The position numbers were made by a program, and so were the translations under genes. Shown piece after piece: positions 7,493 to 11,686 of a stretch of DNA of 11,686 nt (its first letter is position 1; each line of letters starts with the position of its first letter). The stretch lies in contig JAQUJQ010000034.1 in the NCBI GenBank assembly GCA_028680875.1, positions 1-11,686 of the forward strand, written 5' to 3'. Under the pieces are notes generated by a model. That model ran no database searches and had not been told where the DNA came from. It saw nothing but the letters and a program-made list of their open reading frames with translations. The DNA is from Eubacteriales bacterium. Lineage in GTDB: Bacteria; Bacillota; Clostridia; Peptostreptococcales; Anaerovoracaceae.

Positions 7493-8530
7493 TTAAGCGT
7501 ACATTTCCGTAAAGAGTTCCCTTAAGGGTTTTGATTCTCTGAGAACCTGCAGAGCAATGGCTGCATGGCCTTTGGTATAGCCGTTTCCGATGATCATATT
7601 TACATCCTTGCCAACACCTTCTGCACCTAAAGCTGCTTTTGTAAAGCTGGTTGCCATACTGAAGAAGTACACCGTGCCTCCCTCTTTGCATGCTAAAATG
7701 CTTGCCATTTCTGTATTGGGGATATTAACACAGTTAATCACCAAATCTGCTAATTTACCATTGGTAAGGTCCATAATTTTATTATAAATAGAAATGGCAT
7801 CTGTAGCATTTGCAGCAAAATATTCATCAGCCAGCCCTAGATTTTTTGCTCTGTTTGTACTCTTATCACTGCCACCGATGCATATTACTTTACCGGTGAC
7901 CCCTGCTCTCTTCTTTGCTTCATATAGACATAAAAGACCGGATTTCCCGCCACCGCCGATAACAATCACCGTATCGCCCGGTTTGACTAATTTGGCTGCC
8001 TGAGCCGGTGCGCCGGCGACATCCAATACTGAAAGTGCCAAGTTTTCAGGCATATCATCCGGAAGCACAGCATAGATTCCACTTTCAAAAAGAATCGCCT
8101 GGCCCTTGATATCCACCTGATCAATGTCAGGCCGTACTGCATATATTTCGTCAATGACCAAAGGTGTCAAAGATAAGGAAACTAAAGTAGCCAGCTTATC
8201 GCCTATCTTTAAATCTGTTTTCCCTTTCAAAGCCAGTCCGATTTCTTTGACAGTCCCGATTAGCATACCTCCCGAACCTGTTACCGGATTCTTATGCTTT
8301 CCTTGCTTTTGAACCAAGCCCATCATGATCTTCTTGATCTCTTCTACGTCACCATTTGCTTGTTTTTCAATCTGAGTAAAACTGGCCGAATCGATATTTA
8401 AGGTCTGTACATCAATTAGAATTTCATTATCGTAAATTTCCATAGTGTTATCGATTTTTTCAGCCGGCTGTGGCAGCACTCCTTTGGGCTCCAATACCCG
8501 ATGAGTGCCATAAGGGCATCCTTTTTTCAT
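7493..8530 (-). CDS. kdd: 3,5-diaminohexanoate dehydrogenase
   Basis: Kdd catalyses NAD(P)+-dependent oxidative deamination of L-erythro-3,5-diaminohexanoate to 5-amino-3-oxohexanoate (EC 1.4.1.11), releasing the first ammonia of the pathway. At 345 residues it matches known Kdd proteins, and the N-terminus (KKGCPYGTHRVLEPKGVLPQPA) is diagnostic. It is distantly related to medium-chain dehydrogenases: an N-terminal catalytic-type domain with NPVTGSGGMLIGTVKEIG (81-98), then a Rossmann fold with TVIVIGGGGKSG (the glycine motif at 192-198) and VINCVNIPNTEM. It is the first gene of the visible operon, with AGGAGG 8 bases before its ATG and a sigma-54 promoter about 115 bases upstream. The neighbouring activator carries a degenerate copy of this protein as its N-terminal half, and the two align from their first residues, RVLEPK being identical in both. 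Confidence 0.96.
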   Translation of the reverse strand: MKKGCPYGTHRVLEPKGVLPQPAEKIDNTMEIYDNEILIDVQTLNIDSASFTQIEKQANGDVEEIKKIMMGLVQKQGKHKNPVTGSGGMLIGTVKEIGLALKGKTDLKIGDKLATLVSLSLTPLVIDEIYAVRPDIDQVDIKGQAILFESGIYAVLPDDMPENLALSVLDVAGAPAQAAKLVKPGDTVIVIGGGGKSGLLCLYEAKKRAGVTGKVICIGGSDKSTNRAKNLGLADEYFAANATDAISIYNKIMDLTNGKLADLVINCVNIPNTEMASILACKEGGTVYFFSMATSFTKAALGAEGVGKDVNMIIGNGYTKGHAAIALQVLRESKPLRELFTEMYA

Positions 8531-8552
8531 TATTTTTTCCTCCTCTTGTCAT

Positions 8553-8588
8553 ACAATAAAAGTGTTGTTTAAGTAATGCTTTTATTGT
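8553..8588 (-). promoter_or_regulatory. Inverted repeat / hairpin in the kdd leader
   Basis: A perfect 10-base inverted repeat (ACAATAAAAG at 8553-8562 pairing with CTTTTATTGT at 8579-8588, 16-base loop) lies between the predicted transcription start and the kdd ribosome binding site. The stem has only two G-C pairs, so as RNA it would be weak. It could be a transcript-stabilising hairpin or a protein-binding palindrome; nothing decides between these. Confidence 0.45.
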
Positions 8589-8644
8589 TCCAGTCATGTT
8601 TTTTATTCTACGCTGAAGCTGTCAATTGCATTCATAACTAAATA

Positions 8645-8662
8645 GAGCAAGTATGATGCCAA
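8645..8662 (-). promoter_or_regulatory. Sigma-54 (-24/-12) promoter of the kdd-kam-ato operon
   Basis: The minus strand reads TTGGCATCATACTTGCTC, with the invariant GG and GC doublets separated by exactly ten bases and a flanking sequence close to the sigma-54 consensus TGGCACNNNNNTTGC. Transcription would begin near 8635, leaving a leader of about 105 bases before kdd. An activator of the required class is encoded immediately upstream. No comparable sigma-A promoter was obvious in this interval. Confidence 0.85.
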
Positions 8663-8707
8663 TTTGTAATACTGTTATTATGATTGAAAATAACAATAAT
8701 CAAAACA

Positions 8708-8743
8708 AAAACGGTTCAATCCGTTGATAGAGTGAACCGTTTT
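8708..8743. promoter_or_regulatory. Inverted repeat upstream of the operon promoter: candidate activator site and/or terminator
   Basis: Perfect 11-base arms AAAACGGTTCA (8708-8718) and TGAACCGTTTT (8733-8743) flank a 14-base spacer. Read on the minus strand, the repeat starts 23 bases after the stop of the activator gene and ends in TTTTTGTTTTG, so it could act as a factor-independent terminator. It also lies about 50-85 bases upstream of the sigma-54 -24 element, where an enhancer-binding protein would sit. Thirteen bases of its distal arm (8731-8743) recur exactly in front of kal, which favours a binding site. Both roles may be combined. Confidence 0.7.
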
Positions 8744-8765
8744 GTGTTCATATTTTATGTATGTT

Positions 8766-10841
8766 TTATATATTATACTTATTTTTCTTTCGTATCATCT
8801 GGGTTTGGCTTATACCAATGGCCTTTGCGGCTTTCCGCGATGAGCCGTACTTTTCATAAGCATGCTTGATAATGTTTTTCTCAAAATTGTCCATCATATA
8901 ATTTAAATTCAATTCCTTTCCATCGTCAAGGAGGTCACCTTTGCCCTCCAGGTTTACTCGTTCGAATAAATCTGTATGCAGTTCCTTCATCACATCATAT
9001 ACTGTAATGCTTTCACCCTTAGCCGTAATGAGAAGCCGTTGAACTACATTCTCCAACTCCCTTATGTTTCCGGGCCAGTCACAGCCTTTCAGGTAATCCA
9101 CCGCATCTTCGGAAATTGTACGGTTGATGGAGAATTTTTCGCCATATTTATTTAGAAAAAAGGTAATTAAAACGGGGATTTCAGCCCGGCGTTCCGACAG
9201 AGAAGGAACACGGATAGGAAACACGTTTAAACGATAATAAAGGTCTCTTCTAAACCTTTTTTTATCTACCGCTTCTTCTAGATTCCGGTTGGTAGCAGAA
9301 ATTATCCGTACATTCGTTTTGATAGGTCTGCTCCCTCCCACTCGATAAAACTCTCCGTCCTGGATAACGCGAAGAAGCTTTGCCTGGATATCCAAAGGCA
9401 ATTCGCCCACCTCATCAAGGAGAATGATTCCATGGTCTGCCTGTTCGAAATAACCCTTCTTTCCTGTAATATTGGCACCGGTAAAAGAACCTTTTTCGTA
9501 ACCGAACAGCTCGGACTCAATAAGATTCGGAGAAATGGAGGCACAATTTAGTTTAACAAATGGCTGCATCCTTCTGCTGCTGTTCTTCTGAATAATAGAA
9601 GCCACTTTCTCTTTTCCTACTCCCGTCTCCCCTATAATCAATACGTTGCAATCATATTTTGCCACACTCAATATTTCATCAAGAACCAGTGCCATAGCCC
9701 TGCTTTCACAGATAAAGTCCTCTACCAGACTCTTTCTATAGCCTGACAGTTCCAGGCTTTTGCTGGATCGGCCCAGAGGGTAGTCTACATTATCCTCAAC
9801 TTTATGCTCAACGACGGTTGCCTTTTCTAAATAAGGAGCCAGTTCCCTGACAATCTGAATATCAAACTCATCATATTCCTCCAAATACCCTTCGGCATTG
9901 CGAATAGTCAGCTGTCGGGAAATGGATTCTGTAATATAAAGAGCAATGTTATAATTATTAATTAGATTGGCGAAAAATACAGTACCGCCGTAGCGGGTAG
10001 CCAAAATGTTGATGGTCTCTGCGCCGGGAATATCCGCACAATTGATGCTCATATCGTAAAGGCCTTCTGCATTGAGTCTCTGAAGGCATTCTACCGGCCG
10101 TAAAATATTTACATAATGGATTTCTGAAAATATGTTTTCCAGTAAGATGTCTATCGATTTACCTTTAAACATGATTTCAGATTTTTTATCAAAAAGACAG
10201 ACGATTTGAGCCCTTGGACCGGCAGCCTTTCTGGCTACATAACCAAAAAACATATTGGTCAATAAATTGTTACCTACCACTAAAAACCGGGTTTTCCCCT
10301 TCGCAGCCTCACTGACAGCATAGAGAGTCCCGGATTCATCATATGCAAAAAGTAAAAGATTAATTGGAATCCCTTCAGGTGGTTTCACAACAGGAAATTC
10401 ATCAAACAAAATGGCATAACCCTCTGCATCCAACTGAGAATAAGCCATATCAATCCGTGTAATATGGCTTATATAAAGTGGAATGGCAGCTAAAGAAGCA
10501 TTGCAGACCACCTCATCTCCAACCTTTAGTCCCTTCTTATTATTATAATCAGCACCAATTTCCTCCACCACTCCATATAACACGCCACCTGTATCGGTAA
10601 CAGGATTATGTAGCTTCCCCCTCCGAATGACAATGTCCATAATCCGTTCTTTGATTCTCTCGGGATCATTATTGGCTTCAATACAAATCTGTTTGAAGCT
10701 GGTATTCTCAATATGAAGCTTTCGAATGGAAACCCGAATTTCATTGGATTGTATTTCCCTATTATTATCCACTTTCCATGCAGAAGTAGAAATGACATAT
10801 TTGGGCTCTAAAACCCGATTAGCTCCATAGCGATTGAACAT
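8766..10841 (-). CDS. Sigma-54-dependent activator with a Kdd-like sensor domain
   Basis: A 691-residue bacterial enhancer-binding protein. Residues 1 to about 335 align end to end with Kdd (RVLEPK; NPVTDTGGVLYGVVEEIG against NPVTGSGGMLIGTVKEIG; SINCADIPGAETINILATRYGGTVFF against the matching Kdd segment). The dinucleotide motif, however, is lost: the GGGGKSG of the enzyme is replaced by GNNLLTN, so it is probably a ligand sensor and not an enzyme. A linker follows, then the AAA+ domain from about 375: Walker A GETGVGKE (404-411), the sigma-54 contact loop GSFTGA (451-456), Walker B ILLDEVGE (473-480) and RRDLYYRLNVFPIRVPSLSERR. The end is a Fis-type helix-turn-helix (SSRKAAKAIGISQTQMIRKKNKY). 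GGAGGT precedes the ATG at 10841. It lies directly between two sigma-54 promoters, those of kdd and kal, and is the likely activator of both. The ligand is unknown; 3,5-diaminohexanoate or a related pathway compound is the natural guess. Confidence 0.93.
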   Translation of the reverse strand: MFNRYGANRVLEPKYVISTSAWKVDNNREIQSNEIRVSIRKLHIENTSFKQICIEANNDPERIKERIMDIVIRRGKLHNPVTDTGGVLYGVVEEIGADYNNKKGLKVGDEVVCNASLAAIPLYISHITRIDMAYSQLDAEGYAILFDEFPVVKPPEGIPINLLLFAYDESGTLYAVSEAAKGKTRFLVVGNNLLTNMFFGYVARKAAGPRAQIVCLFDKKSEIMFKGKSIDILLENIFSEIHYVNILRPVECLQRLNAEGLYDMSINCADIPGAETINILATRYGGTVFFANLINNYNIALYITESISRQLTIRNAEGYLEEYDEFDIQIVRELAPYLEKATVVEHKVEDNVDYPLGRSSKSLELSGYRKSLVEDFICESRAMALVLDEILSVAKYDCNVLIIGETGVGKEKVASIIQKNSSRRMQPFVKLNCASISPNLIESELFGYEKGSFTGANITGKKGYFEQADHGIILLDEVGELPLDIQAKLLRVIQDGEFYRVGGSRPIKTNVRIISATNRNLEEAVDKKRFRRDLYYRLNVFPIRVPSLSERRAEIPVLITFFLNKYGEKFSINRTISEDAVDYLKGCDWPGNIRELENVVQRLLITAKGESITVYDVMKELHTDLFERVNLEGKGDLLDDGKELNLNYMMDNFEKNIIKHAYEKYGSSRKAAKAIGISQTQMIRKKNKYNI

Positions 10842-10871
10842 ATATTACCTCCGTTAATAATTGGTGATTCT

Positions 10872-10884
10872 AAAACGGTTCACT
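10872..10884 (+). promoter_or_regulatory. Candidate activator-binding motif upstream of kal
   Basis: AAAACGGTTCACT is an exact 13-base match to the distal arm (8731-8743, minus strand) of the repeat in front of kdd, and has the same orientation relative to the gene it would control. It lies 28 bases before the kal -24 element and just downstream of the predicted start of the activator's own transcript, so it might serve kal activation and autoregulation. No second, inverted arm is visible here. Confidence 0.65.
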
Positions 10885-10898
10885 TTTCAATTTATTTT

Positions 10899-10927
10899 AG
10901 CATAACTCATTGGCATAGTATTTGCAA
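10899..10927 (-). promoter_or_regulatory. Possible sigma-A promoter of the activator gene
   Basis: On the minus strand a -35-like TTGCAA (10922-10927) and a -10-like TATGCT (10899-10904) are separated by 17 bases. Transcription would start near 10892, giving a leader of about 50 bases. The -35 hexamer occupies the same bases as the -12 region of the kal sigma-54 promoter on the other strand. The hexamers match consensus only in part. Confidence 0.5.
10910..10927 (+). promoter_or_regulatory. Sigma-54 (-24/-12) promoter of kal
   Basis: The plus strand reads TTGGCATAGTATTTGCAA, with GG and GC doublets ten bases apart and the same TTGGCAT...TTGC core as the kdd promoter. The transcript would start near 10937, about 58 bases before the kal ATG. 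Together the two promoters indicate that kal and the main operon are induced together by the activator between them. Confidence 0.82.
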
Positions 10928-10994
10928 CTTATTTTTGATAGAATAACCATACTATATATGGAAAATAAAATCTGTACCAGAAAAGGAGATAACG

Positions 10995-11384
10995 ATGGAA
11001 AAAATAACTTCAACATTAAGAGTCAGAATGTCCTATAAGGATGTCCATTATGGCGGAAATCTCGTCGACGGAGCTCATATGGTTCACTTATTTGGAGATG
11101 TCGCTACTGAGCTGTTGATTAAAGCAGACGGTGACGAAGGACTGTTTTTAAAGTATAGTGACATACAATTCCTTGCCCCTGTCTTCGCCGGGGATTTCAT
11201 CGAAGTCTATGGCGAAATCTATGAGATGGGAAACACATCCAGAAAAATGAAATTTGAAGCTCGCAAGGTCACCTCTGCCAGAACTGATATTAGTCCTTCA
11301 GCGGCCGATTTCTTGGAAGAGCCCGTTGTAGTTTGTAAAGGTGAAGGTATCTGTGTCGTACCTAAGCATCTAAAAAGAAAATAA
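10995..11384 (+). CDS. kal: 3-aminobutyryl-CoA ammonia-lyase
   Basis: Kal eliminates ammonia from L-3-aminobutyryl-CoA to give crotonyl-CoA (EC 4.3.1.14), the second deamination of lysine fermentation. The 129-residue protein is the usual size and has a single hotdog-fold domain: an N-terminal strand (TLRVRMSYKDVHYGG), the central helix NLVDGAHMVHLFGDVATEL (about residues 17-35), then strands DIQFLAPVFAGDFIEVYGEIYEMGNTSRKMKFEARKV, as in acyl-CoA thioesterase relatives. Sequence alone could be read as a generic hotdog thioesterase, but the small size, the YGGNLVDGAHMVHLFGDVATEL segment and the position beside kdd/kam genes support Kal. It is transcribed divergently from the activator, from its own sigma-54 promoter, with GGAG 6 bases before the ATG. 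The lysine-rich tail ends with KHLKRK. The cytoplasmic product acts after the cleavage enzyme Kce, which is not encoded in the window. Confidence 0.9.
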   Translation: MEKITSTLRVRMSYKDVHYGGNLVDGAHMVHLFGDVATELLIKADGDEGLFLKYSDIQFLAPVFAGDFIEVYGEIYEMGNTSRKMKFEARKVTSARTDISPSAADFLEEPVVVCKGEGICVVPKHLKRK

Positions 11385-11396
11385 ATGGCAGAAATC

Positions 11397-11422
11397 TGAA
11401 CGGCGCGGTACTGCGCCGTTCA
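11397..11422. terminator. Bidirectional hairpin between kal and the rluB-like gene
   Basis: A perfect 10-base GC-rich inverted repeat (TGAACGGCGC and GCGCCGTTCA) with a 6-base loop lies 12 bases after the kal stop and 10 bases beyond the stop of the convergent gene. A proper T-run follows on neither strand, so it is a likely but not canonical terminator serving both genes. Confidence 0.6.
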
Positions 11423-11432
11423 TAAACGGTAT

Positions 11433-11686
11433 CTATTGATTTTTCAAATATTCGATTTCCTCTTTTGTTAGTTTCCGATAATGGCCAACCATTAGATGTC
11501 CTAAATACAAATCCCCGATGGCAATTCGATCTAAATCAAGGACCTTATTGCCAACAACTGCAAACATCTTTCGAATCTGCCGGTTCTTACCTTCATGGAT
11601 TTTAATTTCAACAATAGCGAATCGTTCCATTTGTTTGATTACAGTCACCTCTGCCGGTGACGTTGTAAACCCGCCAATGTTAACGC
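11433..11686 (-). CDS. Ribosomal pseudouridine synthase, RluB/RsuA family (C-terminal part only)
   Basis: The frame is open from the right edge (first full codons VNIGGFTTSPAEVTVIK) to a TAG at 11433, giving the last 84 or so residues of a longer protein. The segments AIVEIKIHEGKNRQIRKMFAVVGNKVLDLDRIAIGDLYLGHLMVGHYRKLTKEEIEYLK are the conserved C-terminus of the RsuA/RluB/RluE/RluF family, which isomerises specific uridines in rRNA; the IHEGKNRQIRKM motif is especially diagnostic. The S4 domain and catalytic aspartate lie outside the window. In a Clostridia-type genome RluB (23S rRNA) is the most likely member, but this cannot be settled from the C-terminus. The gene converges on kal, has no pathway link to lysine fermentation, and marks the right boundary of the cluster. 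A GTG inside the reading frame at 11648 is not the start, because the family homology continues upstream of it. Confidence 0.88.
   Translation of the reverse strand, partial: VNIGGFTTSPAEVTVIKQMERFAIVEIKIHEGKNRQIRKMFAVVGNKVLDLDRIAIGDLYLGHLMVGHYRKLTKEEIEYLKNQ

Noticed and set aside
7446..7691. Overlapping minus-strand frame of 81 codons across the kdd-kamA junction
   Set aside because: It is an out-of-frame shadow of kdd with Cys/Arg-rich low-quality translation and no independent signals.
10935..10958. Possible sigma-A promoter for kal (TTGATA followed by TATATA)
   Set aside because: The spacing is about 12 bases, too short for a -35/-10 pair, while a well-formed sigma-54 promoter lies just upstream.
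10947..10961. Small palindrome CCATACTATATATGG in the kal leader
   Set aside because: Only 5 bases per arm in AT-rich sequence; too short to call as a structure or operator without conservation data.
1..11686. Mobile elements, CRISPR arrays, tRNA or rRNA genes
   Set aside because: No transposase, integrase, regularly spaced repeats or RNA gene sequences were recognised; the only repeats seen are the short regulatory ones reported.

Overview
The window holds most of a lysine fermentation (3-keto-5-aminohexanoate pathway) gene cluster, plus the end of an unrelated pseudouridine synthase gene. Pathway content, moderate-to-low GC, strong AGGAGG-type ribosome binding sites and sigma-54 control together suggest an anaerobic, amino-acid-fermenting member of the Clostridia (Bacillota). 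This is an inference from gene content; genus cannot be read from the sequence.

Layout. Positions 1-8530, all minus strand and read right to left, form a tightly packed operon: kdd, kamA, kamB, kamC, kamD, kamE, atoD, atoA. The last gene runs off the left edge. Upstream of kdd, 8531-8765 is a regulatory intergenic region with a -24/-12 (sigma-54) promoter, an inverted repeat and a leader hairpin. Next, 8766-10841 (minus) encodes a 691-residue sigma-54-dependent activator whose N-terminal half is a degenerate copy of the Kdd enzyme. A second intergenic region (10842-10994) separates it from the divergent kal gene (10995-11384, plus), which has its own sigma-54 promoter. A hairpin lies between kal and the convergent 3' end of an RluB/RsuA-family gene that runs off the right edge.

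How the genes work together. KamA converts L-lysine to beta-lysine. KamD/KamE convert beta-lysine to 3,5-diaminohexanoate, with KamB/KamC as the presumed ATP-driven reactivation system for the cobalamin enzyme. Kdd oxidatively deaminates this to 3-keto-5-aminohexanoate. The cleavage enzyme Kce, not present here, would give acetoacetate and 3-aminobutyryl-CoA. Kal removes ammonia to give crotonyl-CoA, and AtoD/AtoA exchange CoA between butyryl-CoA and acetoacetate.

The most interesting signal is regulatory. The activator appears to have recruited a pathway enzyme as its sensor domain. An identical 13-base motif (AAAACGGTTCACT) lies upstream of both sigma-54 promoters in the same orientation relative to transcription, making it a strong candidate for the activator's binding site. 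The activator's own likely sigma-A promoter overlaps the kal sigma-54 promoter on the opposite strand.
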